Assembly: GCA_029977845.1 (NCBI GenBank)
Contig: JAPOKC010000004.1
Coordinates: 1 to 64,000 of the forward strand
Origin: Mycobacteriaceae bacterium
Lineage (GTDB): Bacteria; Actinomycetota; Actinomycetes; Mycobacteriales; Mycobacteriaceae
Length of the DNA: 64,000 nt
Direction: 5' to 3'
Shown here: piece by piece, positions 1 through 8,503 of the stretch
Numbering within the stretch: the stretch's first letter is position 1
Layout of the letters: each line of letters starts with the position of its first letter
Made by a program: the position numbers and the translations under genes
The notes under the pieces: generated by a model
Told to the model about the DNA's origin: nothing
Seen by the model: the letters and a program-made list of their open reading frames with translations, nothing else
Database searches by the model: none

Positions 1-366
1 TTCTCCGCGCTCCGAACAGATTCGGCCCCATTGCTCATCGACGACGGTATTGAACCACGATGCCTTGGGCCAACCGGCGTAGACGGCGAAGTGCAGAACC
101 GCTTCGCGCATCTCGATGATGCCGATGTCACCACTGTTGAGAGATGCATAAATATGGTCGCGCAGGGGCTTCTCTGCGTCGGCTGCGGCCACACACGACA
201 ATGTGACGAAACGACGATCCCGGCGGCTGAGGACATCCCGCGACCAGATTTCGGCGAAAACGAATTCGATGAGGGCTGCCGTGGCCGGCGAATCATCTTG
301 CGGTGCAGGAAATGTCATCACATCGGCGAACACGCGCTCTCCGGCCTTCCGGCGCTCGGACTTCAC
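1..366 (-). CDS. Carboxymuconolactone decarboxylase-like protein, 3' end outside the window
   Basis: 122 codons are visible from a GTG start; no stop is reached before the left edge. The GTG overlaps the TGA of the upstream SDR by four bases (GTGA, 363-366), so the two are translationally coupled. The segment E85-x2-E88-x3-H92-x3-Y96-x-G98, followed by WPKASWF, matches the acidic/His motif of the carboxymuconolactone decarboxylase/AhpD-like fold. The family includes decarboxylases and alkylhydroperoxidase-like proteins. No CxxC is seen in the visible part, which argues against a peroxidase role. Its place behind two mycofactocin-type dehydrogenases suggests a step in the same substrate pathway; the substrate is unknown. 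Confidence 0.75.
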   Translation of the reverse strand, partial: MKSERRKAGERVFADVMTFPAPQDDSPATAALIEFVFAEIWSRDVLSRRDRRFVTLSCVAAADAEKPLRDHIYASLNSGDIGIIEMREAVLHFAVYAGWPKASWFNTVVDEQWGRICSERGE

Positions 367-1175
367 CGGATATCGACCCCGGCGTCGACCTTGAGCTCAA
401 GGCCTGTCACATAACGAGACTCATCAGAAACCAGGTAGAGAACCGCGTTACTGATGTCGATCGGCTCGGCCATCACGATGGGCAAGGCGTTCATAAAGAT
501 CGGCGCGAGGTCAGGCCGGCGCTCCCTCAACAGCGCATGCATGGACGCAGGCTGCATACCGGTCTCAACTCCGGTCGGGTGCACAGTATTGACTCGGACG
601 TTCACCGCGGCAAGCTCATTGGCCAGCGCCCGGCTCAAGCCCACCACGCCGTGCTTGGCCGCCGTGTAAGGCAGGTGCAGTGGCGTTCCCTTCAGCCCGG
701 CCGATGAGCTGATGTTGACTAGGCTGCCGCCACGGTCGACCAGATGCGGCAGCGCCGCCGCACAGGTGTTCCACGTCCCGATGAGGTTCACATCCACCAC
801 GGTTCGCCATTGCTCCGGTGTGGTGATATCCCAGGTGCCCACGGTCAGTACTCCCGCATTGGCCACCGCCGCGTCCAGGCCGCCAAGTCTTTCGACCCCG
901 TCGTTCGTCGCGGCTGCCAGTGCCGCGGCGTCGCGGACGTCGACGACATGGGTAATGACCCGACGGTTGAACTTCTCGACCAGGCGGGCGGTCTCCTGCA
1001 GATCCTCGCCGGTGGCCAGGGGATACTCGACCTCCGGCAACGACTCGCAGATGTCGACCAGAATCAGGTCGGCGCCCTCTTCGGCCAGCCTGAGGGCGTG
1101 GCTGCGGCCCATACCGCGCGCCGCACCGGTGATCAGAACCCGCTTACCGGCGACCCTGCCCTCTCTGTCTGTCAT
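363..1175 (-). CDS. Mycofactocin-type SDR dehydrogenase
   Basis: 270-residue short-chain dehydrogenase. The NAD-binding motif is T16-G-A-A-R-G-M-G23, N106-A-G lies in the core, and the catalytic set is S157, Y170 and K174. The longer insert after the second strand (DIC..., then a YPLAT segment near residues 41-55) is characteristic of the mycofactocin-dependent SDR family (carveol-dehydrogenase-like, TIGR03971), in which NAD is held tightly and electrons pass to mycofactocin. That redox partner is inferred from family membership. It lies 8 bases after a second SDR of the same type and overlaps the next gene by GTGA, so the three form one operon. The substrate is probably a secondary alcohol. 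Confidence 0.85.
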   Translation of the reverse strand: MTDREGRVAGKRVLITGAARGMGRSHALRLAEEGADLILVDICESLPEVEYPLATGEDLQETARLVEKFNRRVITHVVDVRDAAALAAATNDGVERLGGLDAAVANAGVLTVGTWDITTPEQWRTVVDVNLIGTWNTCAAALPHLVDRGGSLVNISSSAGLKGTPLHLPYTAAKHGVVGLSRALANELAAVNVRVNTVHPTGVETGMQPASMHALLRERRPDLAPIFMNALPIVMAEPIDISNAVLYLVSDESRYVTGLELKVDAGVDIR

Positions 1176-1183
1176 CTCGGGGC

Positions 1184-2014
1184 CTACAGCTTGTTGCAGA
1201 AGCCGGCGTCGACCGGGAACGTAGTCCCGGTCACGTACTTGGCCTCATCGCTGACGAGGTAGGCGATGGCCGCGCTGATGTCTTCCGGTTCGAGCATCTC
1301 CACCGGCATCGGATTTTGTAAGTGGGGCATTGGTCCGGGGTAGTTCTCCAGGAACGAGACCATTGCCGGGTTCACGGCCATCATGGTGCGCACCGCCGTA
1401 GGATGAACGGTATTCACCCGGATACTATGCGGGGCAAGAGCATTGGCTAGTGTTCGCATCAAGCCGACCATCCCGTGTTTGGACGCTGCGTAGGCGAGCC
1501 CACCGCCTTGCATTCCGCCGAATCCCCTCAGCCCAGCGGTCGAGCTGGTGAAGATGATCGATCCGCCGCGCTGACCGGCGATCAGGTACGGTATCGCCGC
1601 TTTCGCGGTGTGGAAGGCACCGACCAAATTCACGTCGAGTACGTCGGTCCACTGCTCCAGATCTTCGGCGACCGTCAACTCTCGGAAGGCCATCGTGGCA
1701 ATTCCGGCGTTGGCCAGGACAATGTCGAGCCGGGCGAACTGCTCAAGTCCACGCTCCAGGGCCGCGTTCAACGCATCGAAGTCACGGACATCGGCAACCG
1801 AGGCCACCATCCGCCGCCCGGTTGCCTCGACGAGTGCCACCGTCTCGTCGAGTTCCGCACGCGAAGCCATCGGATAGCCGTTGGAGGGGATGTCAGCACA
1901 GATGTCCACCCCGATGATGTCGGCGCCGTCGGCAGCCAGCCGGACCGCGTGAGCGCGCCCCTGCCCGCGTGCCGCGCCCGTGATGAATGCGACCTTGCCG
2001 TCCAGAGAGCCCAT
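1184..2014 (-). CDS. Mycofactocin-type SDR dehydrogenase
   Basis: 276-residue SDR with T12-G-A-A-R-G-Q-G19, N102-A-G, S158 region and catalytic Y175/K179. The DIC...GYPMAS insert (residues 37-51) again indicates the mycofactocin-coupled, carveol-dehydrogenase-like family. The ATG at 2014 is preferred because an AAAGG-type ribosome site lies about 7 bases upstream; a longer reading from 2035 would run almost into the palindromic operator at 2038. It is the first gene of a minus-strand operon and is divergent from the TetR gene at 2092, the likely regulator of both directions. Confidence 0.85.
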   Translation of the reverse strand: MGSLDGKVAFITGAARGQGRAHAVRLAADGADIIGVDICADIPSNGYPMASRAELDETVALVEATGRRMVASVADVRDFDALNAALERGLEQFARLDIVLANAGIATMAFRELTVAEDLEQWTDVLDVNLVGAFHTAKAAIPYLIAGQRGGSIIFTSSTAGLRGFGGMQGGGLAYAASKHGMVGLMRTLANALAPHSIRVNTVHPTAVRTMMAVNPAMVSFLENYPGPMPHLQNPMPVEMLEPEDISAAIAYLVSDEAKYVTGTTFPVDAGFCNKL

Positions 2015-2037
2015 CGTCCCGCCTTTGCACAACACCG

Positions 2038-2072
2038 GTAACCAGGTTACTGCTGTACGGTAACCTGGTTAC
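2038..2072. promoter_or_regulatory. Paired 13-bp palindromic operators between SDR and tetR
   Basis: Two perfect 13-bp palindromes lie in the divergent intergenic space: GTAACCAGGTTAC (2038-2050) and GTAACCTGGTTAC (2060-2072). They differ only at the central base, so each is the reverse complement of the other. Their centres are 22 bp apart, about two helical turns, which suits two TetR dimers on one DNA face. TACTCT (2070-2075), a possible -10 for tetR, overlaps the second box. On the minus strand TAACCT, a possible -10 for the SDR operon, lies inside the first box. Binding by the adjacent TetR protein is inferred. Confidence 0.75.
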
Positions 2073-2091
2073 TCTACGGAGGGCAACGGTT

Positions 2092-2685
2092 TTGACGAAT
2101 CAGGCTGATACGCAGGCGGTGATCATCGCCGCACCGGAGACCCGCGATCGGATCATCGAAATCGTCGTCGACATCCTGGAACGAGACGGATACGACGCGG
2201 TTCAGCTGCGTGAGGTCGCGCGGCGCTCGCACACCTCGATGTCCACCATCTACAAGAGCTACCCCACCCGCGACACTCTGATCCTTGCCGCTCTCGAATC
2301 GTGGTTGGACGAAAACCGCTACGCAGGCCTTGCCGAGCAACAGGCCCATCCCGGTGAGACGCTCCACGAGGGCCTGATGCGAGTGCTACGCAGCATCTTC
2401 CAACCCTGGGAGCGCCATCCCGGGATGCTCAAGGCGTTCTTCCGCGCCCGCTCATCACCGGGCGGCGACCGTCTGGTTCATCGCGGTCTCGACATCGTCG
2501 TGCCAGCCATGATGAAGGTCCTCCACGGCGTGGATGACGACTTCGTCGACGACCTCGATTCGATCATCACCACCGTCGTGTACGGCTTGTCGGGACGCTT
2601 CGCGGCAGGCGAAATCGAGATCACCGAGATTCTGCCGACGATCGAACGGACGGTGTTCCGCCTCACCGCCGGATACCGGCGCTAG
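2092..2685 (+). CDS. TetR-family transcriptional regulator
   Basis: 197 residues from a TTG start at 2092, chosen because GGAGGG (2078-2083) lies 8 bases upstream. Earlier in-frame starts would read through the operator pair. An N-terminal helix-turn-helix (about residues 20-60, ending STIYKSYPTRDTL) is followed by an all-helical ligand domain. It is divergent from the mycofactocin-type SDR operon and probably represses it and itself through the two palindromes. It converges with the SDR at 2691, with 5 bases between stops. The effector is unknown, probably the substrate or a product of the SDR pathway. Confidence 0.88.
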   Translation: MTNQADTQAVIIAAPETRDRIIEIVVDILERDGYDAVQLREVARRSHTSMSTIYKSYPTRDTLILAALESWLDENRYAGLAEQQAHPGETLHEGLMRVLRSIFQPWERHPGMLKAFFRARSSPGGDRLVHRGLDIVVPAMMKVLHGVDDDFVDDLDSIITTVVYGLSGRFAAGEIEITEILPTIERTVFRLTAGYRR

Positions 2686-2690
2686 GCACC

Positions 2691-3461
2691 TCATCGCAGA
2701 ACGGCCCCGCCGTCGATGCTGATGGTCTGCCCGTTGACCCAGGAACCCTCGTCGGACATCAGGAACGCGACCATCGCCGCGATGTCCTCGGGGTCACCCA
2801 CCCGGGTGCTGTGCATGCGTTTGAGCGCGGCGGACTCGAGTCCCTCGAAATGCGGTGCCGATCTGATCGCCGGGGTGGCGACCAACCCGGGCGCGACGGC
2901 GTTGCAGCGGATCCCTTCCCGGCCCCACCGCGAGGCGACATGGCGGGTCAATGCGCCCACGGCGGCCTTGGCCGAGGAGTACGCCGGGCGCACCGGATCT
3001 CCCTGAAACGCCGCGGCCGAGGACATGTTGACGATCGCGCCGCCGCCGCGGGCCAGCATGTGCGGGATGACACCGCGCATCGTCAGCAGATACCCGCGGG
3101 GCGTCACGGTCATGGTGCGATCCCACAACGCCAGGTCGATGTCGAGGACGTCGGTGTCGCCGGAGAGCAGACTCATATCGGAACCGACGTTGAACAGCAG
3201 GTCGATACCGCTGAACTCGTCGGCCACCCCCTGGATGAGCACGTCGATCGACGCGGGGTCGGCGAGATCGAACCACACCGCCGTCGCGGCGCCGCCGTCG
3301 GCGCGAATCGTCTCGGCGGTCCTCATCGCGGCATCGACGGCGATGTCACCGATGACCACCGAACATCCCTCGGCCGCAAGGCGTCCGGCGGTGGCGGCGC
3401 CGATCCCGGTGGCACCGCCGGCCACGATCACGACCTTGCCGGTCAAACCGCTCAGGCTCAT
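2691..3461 (-). CDS. SDR-family oxidoreductase
   Basis: 256-residue classical SDR. The nucleotide-binding stretch is AGGATGIG (residues 14-21), D39 follows the second strand, and the catalytic set is S148, Y161 and K165. The usual NNAG core motif reads N91-V-G. The ATG at 3461 overlaps the TGA of the VOC gene (ATGA, 3458-3461). It is the last gene of a minus-strand operon containing two P450s, so it probably acts on a hydroxylated product. It lacks the mycofactocin-type insert and should use free NAD(P)(H). Confidence 0.85.
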   Translation of the reverse strand: MSLSGLTGKVVIVAGGATGIGAATAGRLAAEGCSVVIGDIAVDAAMRTAETIRADGGAATAVWFDLADPASIDVLIQGVADEFSGIDLLFNVGSDMSLLSGDTDVLDIDLALWDRTMTVTPRGYLLTMRGVIPHMLARGGGAIVNMSSAAAFQGDPVRPAYSSAKAAVGALTRHVASRWGREGIRCNAVAPGLVATPAIRSAPHFEGLESAALKRMHSTRVGDPEDIAAMVAFLMSDEGSWVNGQTISIDGGAVLR

Positions 3462-3991
3462 CGGCCCGGCCCCACCAGCGAACGGACCGGATCGCTGCCG
3501 TCCCAGTCCTGCGCGGCGGCGCGGACCATCCCGGCCATCGCCTCGGTCACCTCGGTGTTCTTCATGATCTCGATGATCGGCACCGGACCGGACGGCGGTT
3601 CGACGTAGGCGTAGGCGGTGCCGCTCTCCGCGCCTGCCCACACCACCGGGAAACCGGCCGCTTCGACCGCCGCGACCGTGGCGTCGAAATCATCGACCCA
3701 CCAGGCGAGCTGGTGGAATCCCTCACCGTTGCTCTCGAGGAACTCGGTGAAGATGCTCGGGGTGTCGCAGTGCTGCTGGATCAGTTCGACCTGCAGATCC
3801 CCACTGTTGGCCAGGGCCATCGACTGCACCACCTCACACGGCCGCCCCCGATAGCGAGTCTGCAATGTCAGCTCGCGCAACACGAACCACGGCCCGATGC
3901 CCATCGCGGCGAAAGACGACATGCTCGCGTCGATATCGCGCACCACGAAGCCGATCTGCCGGGCCGGGCCGGGCAACGACAGAGGGTTCAC
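3458..3991 (-). CDS. VOC/glyoxalase-superfamily protein
   Basis: 177 residues with the paired beta-alpha-beta-beta-beta modules of the vicinal oxygen chelate fold, close to methylmalonyl-CoA epimerase and related glyoxalase-type proteins. Candidate metal ligands appear in QIGFVV near the N-terminus, VELIQ in the middle, GFHQLAWWVDD and the late AYAYVEP segment. Its four-base overlaps with the SDRs on both sides place it firmly in the P450/SDR operon. The reaction could be isomerisation, epimerisation or C-C cleavage; the sequence does not decide which. Confidence 0.75.
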   Translation of the reverse strand: MNPLSLPGPARQIGFVVRDIDASMSSFAAMGIGPWFVLRELTLQTRYRGRPCEVVQSMALANSGDLQVELIQQHCDTPSIFTEFLESNGEGFHQLAWWVDDFDATVAAVEAAGFPVVWAGAESGTAYAYVEPPSGPVPIIEIMKNTEVTEAMAGMVRAAAQDWDGSDPVRSLVGPGR

Positions 3992-4893
3992 CGGGTTTCC
4001 TTCCCGTCGGCGTTCTCGATGGCCTGAAGCCGCGGGCTCATGCCGCCCTGCGCGGCGACCTCGGCATCCAGCTGCGGCAGCAGCTCACGGGCTACCTTAC
4101 GCAGTGGCGCCTCGAAAAGACTGCTCGAGAGCAATGGCCGGATCCAGCGAAGAATCCCGACCCACGGCGGGCAGAACACCAGCTTCTTGCGGCCTTGCAT
4201 CCCCTGGATGAACGCGGCTGCGCATTCGCCGGCCGACACGGTCCGCCCTATCGGCCCGGGGGCGTTGCCGAACATCTTCTGGAAGGTACTGGTCTGCGCC
4301 GCGCCATCCCCGATCGCCTCGCGCACCATCGGGGTGTCAACCCACGACATGTGTGCCACACCGACATCGACTCCGTAGCTCGCCATCTCGATCCGCAGAC
4401 CGTTGGCCAGCTGTTCGATTCCGGCCTTGGCCGCGCTGTAGGGCGTGATACCGGGCGCACCGCTGAACGCGGCGGCCGACGAGACGATGAGGACATACCC
4501 CTTGCGCTCGATGATCCCGGGCAGAGCGCAACGCACGGTGTGGAACACCCCGAGGAGATCGACTTCGAGAACCTTCTTGAAGATCGTCGGGTCGATATTG
4601 AGCACCGATCCCATGCCGATGATCCCCGCATTGGCCAGCACGACGTCGATCCCGCCGAACTTCGCGACGGCGCGGTCCGCCACCGCCTGCATCGCGTCGA
4701 GGTCGCGCACGTCGACCGCGGCGGCCAGCACACGATCCGGCAGACCGAGTTCGGCAGCCGTGTTCATCAGCGCTGGCCCATCGGCGTCGGTCAGGACGAG
4801 TTTGGCCCCCAGTCCGATGAGCCGGCGGGCCACCTCCGCCCCGATCCCGCCCGCAGCCCCGGTGATGAAGACGATCTTGCCGTTCATCTTCAC
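3988..4893 (-). CDS. SDR-family oxidoreductase with C-terminal extension
   Basis: 301 residues from a GTG overlapping the P450 stop (GTGA, 4890-4893); an ATG at 4887 is an alternative. TGAAGGIG near residues 11-18, D35-like acidic residue after the second strand (LTDADG), NAGIIG and YSAAKAG are standard SDR features. About 50 residues follow the core, with hydrophobic and basic character (FCPPWVGILRWIRPLL), as seen in membrane-associated mycobacterial SDRs. It is coupled to the P450 upstream and the VOC protein downstream. Confidence 0.82.
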   Translation of the reverse strand: MKMNGKIVFITGAAGGIGAEVARRLIGLGAKLVLTDADGPALMNTAAELGLPDRVLAAAVDVRDLDAMQAVADRAVAKFGGIDVVLANAGIIGMGSVLNIDPTIFKKVLEVDLLGVFHTVRCALPGIIERKGYVLIVSSAAAFSGAPGITPYSAAKAGIEQLANGLRIEMASYGVDVGVAHMSWVDTPMVREAIGDGAAQTSTFQKMFGNAPGPIGRTVSAGECAAAFIQGMQGRKKLVFCPPWVGILRWIRPLLSSSLFEAPLRKVARELLPQLDAEVAAQGGMSPRLQAIENADGKETR

Positions 4894-6230
4894 AGCGAAG
4901 CCGAATTCCGATTTTCAGTGATGGGCCGGGCGAGTTCCTGTTCGTCACAGATCCGCTGAAGTCTGTCCAGCGTCTCATCCAACCCCGCACCCAACGACTC
5001 GCCCGGAGTGAAGGTGGCCGGCAGGTGCCGCATGCCCTGGATCACCCCGATGGTCTCGTAATGCACCGTGCCGGACGGATCGCAGACATAGTCGGGCATC
5101 CGGTCGAGCACCGCCGTCAGCATCGCCTTGAACACCGAGCGGCCGAGATTCGATCCGATGCAGCGGTGGATGCCGATCCCGAACCCCATGTGCCGGTTGC
5201 CCTTACGGTCCAGGATGATCTCGTGCGGATCGGGGAACACCGATGGATCCCGGTTCGCCATCGACCAGGAAAGGTAGAGCCGCTCCCCCTCTTTGAACTG
5301 GACGCCGCCGATCTCGACATCCTCGGAGAACGTGCGGCCGTCACCCGGCGCGGGGGTGTAGAACCTCAGGAACTCCTCGGTGGCCGAGTCCAGCAGGGTG
5401 TCGCGTTCCTCGGAGAGTCGCCGTCTCTGGTCGGGATGCTGTCCCAGCCACTCCAGTGCATGCGCGGTCAGCGCGGTGGTGGTGTCGAAACCGCCGCCGA
5501 TCAGAAGGGTCAGCATGCCCAGGATCTCCATGTCCGGAGCGAGCTCACCGTCGATGCGCAGTTTCACCAGTCCGTCGATGATCCCCGGCCGCGGATGCTC
5601 GCGGATCTCGGCGGTGTTGGCCATCAGCGCCATCGCCATCGCCATGTTCTGCTCGATCACCTTCGGCATCTCCGGGGAGTCCTCGGGTGTGTAGACCAGC
5701 GAGTGCGCCGGTTCGCTGTAGACCGGCCAGTCCTTGAGCGGGATGCCCAACATCGCCAGGGTCACCACTGCCGGCACGATGTTGGCAAGGTCGTCGACGA
5801 AGTCCATCCGCCCCGAAGCGATCTTCTCGTCGATGGCGGCGCGGGCCAACTCGGCGATGAACGGATCCCAGCGCTTCACCGCGGCCGGTGACAGGTACGG
5901 GTTGAGCACCGAGCGATACGTCTTGTGGTCAGGCGGGTCCATCTCCAGGATCCCGGCCCGCAGTGGAATCGGTTTGGCCGGAATGGTGATCCCCTGATAT
6001 CCGCGGCGCTCGTTGTTCACGTCGTGGTCATTGGAGATGTGCGGGCAGCGCGCCAGTTCGAAGACCGCCTCGCTGCCACTGGCCACCCAGTGGCCGCCGT
6101 GGGTGTCGGTCCACGCGACCGGACAGCGCGCATGCAACTCGTCGCTGATCCGCTCGTAGTGTTCGCGGTAATCGCCGCTGTGCCGGTCGAAGTGGTACCG
6201 GTACGGGTCCTTCCGATCCGCCTCGCTCAC
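4890..6230 (-). CDS. Cytochrome P450
   Basis: 446-residue soluble bacterial P450. The I-helix oxygen-activation motif GGGFDTTT, the ExxR of the K helix (EFLRF) and the haem loop FGIGIHRCIG with Cys357 as axial ligand are all present. The GTG start overlaps the stop of the upstream P450 (GTGA, 6227-6230). About 25 residues beyond the usual end (LDETLDRLQRIC...) form a predicted helix of unknown role. No ferredoxin or reductase gene is in the cluster, so redox partners must come from elsewhere. The substrate is probably shared with the neighbouring dehydrogenases. Confidence 0.92.
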   Translation of the reverse strand: MSEADRKDPYRYHFDRHSGDYREHYERISDELHARCPVAWTDTHGGHWVASGSEAVFELARCPHISNDHDVNNERRGYQGITIPAKPIPLRAGILEMDPPDHKTYRSVLNPYLSPAAVKRWDPFIAELARAAIDEKIASGRMDFVDDLANIVPAVVTLAMLGIPLKDWPVYSEPAHSLVYTPEDSPEMPKVIEQNMAMAMALMANTAEIREHPRPGIIDGLVKLRIDGELAPDMEILGMLTLLIGGGFDTTTALTAHALEWLGQHPDQRRRLSEERDTLLDSATEEFLRFYTPAPGDGRTFSEDVEIGGVQFKEGERLYLSWSMANRDPSVFPDPHEIILDRKGNRHMGFGIGIHRCIGSNLGRSVFKAMLTAVLDRMPDYVCDPSGTVHYETIGVIQGMRHLPATFTPGESLGAGLDETLDRLQRICDEQELARPITENRNSASL

Positions 6231-7495
6231 GATTGCACCGCCTCGAATTCCAGATGCAACTCGTTGATTCCGCGCATCATGAACGACGGATCGAAGCTGT
6301 ACCGACGATCACCGGGCGGTCCGTGGTGTGCCTCCGAGATGCGGATGTCGTCCAGTCGCGACAGGATCCGCTCCAGACTCACCACACCTTCGGCCCGCGC
6401 GAGCGGCGCCCCCGGACAGGTGTGAATCCCGCGTCCGAATGCCACATGCTCCCGCTGATTGGGCCGATCCAGACGGAACTCGTCAGGGTCGGCGAACCGG
6501 CCCGGGTCGCGGTTGGCCGCACCGGGCATCAGCATCACCGTGGTGCCCGCCTTGACCGGAACGCCGCCGAGCGTCGTGGTCTTGGTCGTCAGCCGGAAGT
6601 GACTCTTGATCGGACTCTCCATCCGCAGCGTCTCCTCGAGGAAATTCGGGATGAGGCTGCGGTCCTCCCGCAACCGGCGCTGTAAGTCCGGCCGCTCACC
6701 GAGGATCTTCAACGCGAAGGTCAGCATCTTCGTCGTGGTTTCCTGACCGGCGGCGAACAGGAACGTCGAGAGCCGCACCACGTCGATGACCTCCGGGGTG
6801 GAATCGTCACCGTATTTCGCCTGCGCCAGAATCGACAGCACGTCCTCACGCGGTTGACGGCGGCGGTCCTCGATGTAGGAGGTGAATCGCTCCTCGAGGA
6901 ACACCAGGGGGTTGTGGTCCACGACCTGGTTCTCGGCCATCCCGGAGTGACCCGCGGCCAGATGCCCGAGGAATGCCGGAAAGTCCTCTTCGGGGACGCC
7001 GAGCAGATCCGCGATCACCAACAGTGCGAACGGTTGCGCATAGCCGCCGAAGAACTCACCCGAGCCCGACGCGAGAAAGCTGTCGAGTTGCCGGTCGGCC
7101 AGCACCCACATGAACTCCTCGTTCTCCTTGAGCCTCCGCGGGGTCAGCAGCCGGCTGAGCAGACCCCGAACCCGCCCGTGCTCCGGCGGATCGAGAACCG
7201 CCATGAAATCGCCGAACGGCATCTGGGTGCGGTGTTCGGTGATCTGCGACGCGATGTCGTCGCCCTCGGGCACGAACGGCAGTGGCGCAAACGGGCCGAT
7301 CACCGCGTTGCATGCCGAGAACCCTTCGGTGTCCTTGTAGACCGCCACCGTCGCGTCGTATCCGGTGACCGCGAGCAGTCCCTGATTCGGATCACGACTG
7401 ACCGGACACTGGGCGCGGCGCTCCGCGATGTACCCGTACGGATCATCGAGCAGATCCGGATCCGACAAGAACGTCATGGTGTCGAAGTCGGCCAT
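6227..7495 (-). CDS. Cytochrome P450
   Basis: 422 residues from the second of two tandem ATGs (7498 and 7495). The ribosome site GAAGGAG sits too close for the first ATG and fits the second better. Motifs are FAAGQETTT (I helix), EETLR (ExxR) and VAFGRGIHTCPG with Cys360 as haem ligand. It differs clearly from the P450 after it, so the pair is not a recent duplication. It follows the SDR at 7525 by about 29 bases and probably shares its promoter. Confidence 0.92.
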   Translation of the reverse strand: MADFDTMTFLSDPDLLDDPYGYIAERRAQCPVSRDPNQGLLAVTGYDATVAVYKDTEGFSACNAVIGPFAPLPFVPEGDDIASQITEHRTQMPFGDFMAVLDPPEHGRVRGLLSRLLTPRRLKENEEFMWVLADRQLDSFLASGSGEFFGGYAQPFALLVIADLLGVPEEDFPAFLGHLAAGHSGMAENQVVDHNPLVFLEERFTSYIEDRRRQPREDVLSILAQAKYGDDSTPEVIDVVRLSTFLFAAGQETTTKMLTFALKILGERPDLQRRLREDRSLIPNFLEETLRMESPIKSHFRLTTKTTTLGGVPVKAGTTVMLMPGAANRDPGRFADPDEFRLDRPNQREHVAFGRGIHTCPGAPLARAEGVVSLERILSRLDDIRISEAHHGPPGDRRYSFDPSFMMRGINELHLEFEAVQS

Positions 7496-7524
7496 CATGC
7501 TCCTTCCCGGGAACGCTGTCGGCT

Positions 7525-8415
7525 CTACTGCCCGGGACCGCCCGGCCACTTGATCAAACATCCGAGATCGATCGGAATACTGGTGCCGGTCATGTGCCGG
7601 GAGGCATCCGACGCCAGGAACAGCACCAGCTCGGCGACGTCCTCCGGTTCAAGCCACGGCGCCGGCAGAGCGTGATAGGACTGGGAGGCGGGCAGGAAAT
7701 CCTCCTTGGTCACCGGCCCGTCCAGGTCCGGCCGGAACACCTGATAGATGCCCTGCGCGTTCATCAGATGGGTGTTGCAGTTGGTGGGATGAATGATGTT
7801 GACCCGCACGCCGGTCGGCGCCAACGCCATCGCCATCTCCTTGGTGTAGTGCACCAGCGTCTGTTTGGAGAAGCTGTAACCCGCACCGCCGGTTCCCATG
7901 ATCTGACGAGGGTCGGCCGAGGAGGTGGTGTTGGGGATCATCGCGGCCGTGGATCCGGTGATGACGATCGACCCGCCGGAACCAGCCGGGATCAGATGCG
8001 GCACGGCGACGGCGACGGTGTTCATCACGCCGATGAGATCGACGTCGACCGCGTCCTGGAAGTCCAGCGGTTCGGGATCACCCATCGCCAGCGGGAGGAT
8101 TCCGGCGTTGGCCATCACCGTCGTCACCGGCCCGAGTTCCACCATGCCCTGATTGAGCGCGTCCCGAAGTTCCTCGCGGTGCCGCACATCGGCCTTGACC
8201 GCCACGCACCGCCGGCCCGTCTCCTCGACGAGGGTCTTGGTGTCCATCAGGTCGTCCCAGCTCGACATGGGATACGGATTGGACTTGATGTCCTCGCAGA
8301 TGTCGATCGCGATGATGTCGGCGCCCTCCCGGGCCTGCAGGACCGCGTGGGCCCGGCCCTGACCCCGACCGGCGCCGGTGATGAACGAGACCTTGCCCGC
8401 CATACGTCCTGCCAT
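7525..8415 (-). CDS. Mycofactocin-type SDR dehydrogenase
   Basis: 296-residue SDR. T13-G-A-G-R-G-Q-G20, then DICEDIKSNPYPMSS (the mycofactocin-type insert), MANAGIL, a serine in ITGSTAAM and catalytic YSFSK. A further insert between serine and tyrosine (PNTTSSADPRQIMG) makes it longer than the other two SDRs of this type. Start at 8415; an internal ATG at 8403 is possible. It heads the minus-strand operon with two P450s, two SDRs and the VOC gene, and faces the double-GntR regulator across a 36-bp palindrome. Confidence 0.85.
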   Translation of the reverse strand: MAGRMAGKVSFITGAGRGQGRAHAVLQAREGADIIAIDICEDIKSNPYPMSSWDDLMDTKTLVEETGRRCVAVKADVRHREELRDALNQGMVELGPVTTVMANAGILPLAMGDPEPLDFQDAVDVDLIGVMNTVAVAVPHLIPAGSGGSIVITGSTAAMIPNTTSSADPRQIMGTGGAGYSFSKQTLVHYTKEMAMALAPTGVRVNIIHPTNCNTHLMNAQGIYQVFRPDLDGPVTKEDFLPASQSYHALPAPWLEPEDVAELVLFLASDASRHMTGTSIPIDLGCLIKWPGGPGQ

Positions 8416-8441
8416 GGTGGTAGCTAACCGGCGGATACGGA

Positions 8442-8477
8442 CCTAGTCAACTGTTTTCCAGAAAATAGTTGACTAGG
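8442..8477. promoter_or_regulatory. 36-bp near-perfect palindrome, probable GntR operator
   Basis: The left arm CCTAGTCAACTGTTTTC (8442-8458) pairs with the right arm GAAAATAGTTGACTAGG (8461-8477) with one mismatch around a central CA. Each arm holds a smaller dyad, TAGTCAACTg and TAGTTGACTA, so two GntR-type half-sites sit about 26 bp apart. TAGGTT (8474-8479), a fair -10 for the GntR gene, overlaps the right arm. The element lies between the divergent mycofactocin-type SDR operon and the GntR operon, so it probably controls both. Confidence 0.8.
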
Positions 8478-8503
8478 TTGATGAGCTGGGTTTAGCTGGG
8501 GCG

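Noticed and set aside
31..414. Plus-strand open frame at the left edge
   Set aside because: The minus strand holds the carboxymuconolactone decarboxylase-like gene with a coupled GTG start and family motif; the plus frame has none.
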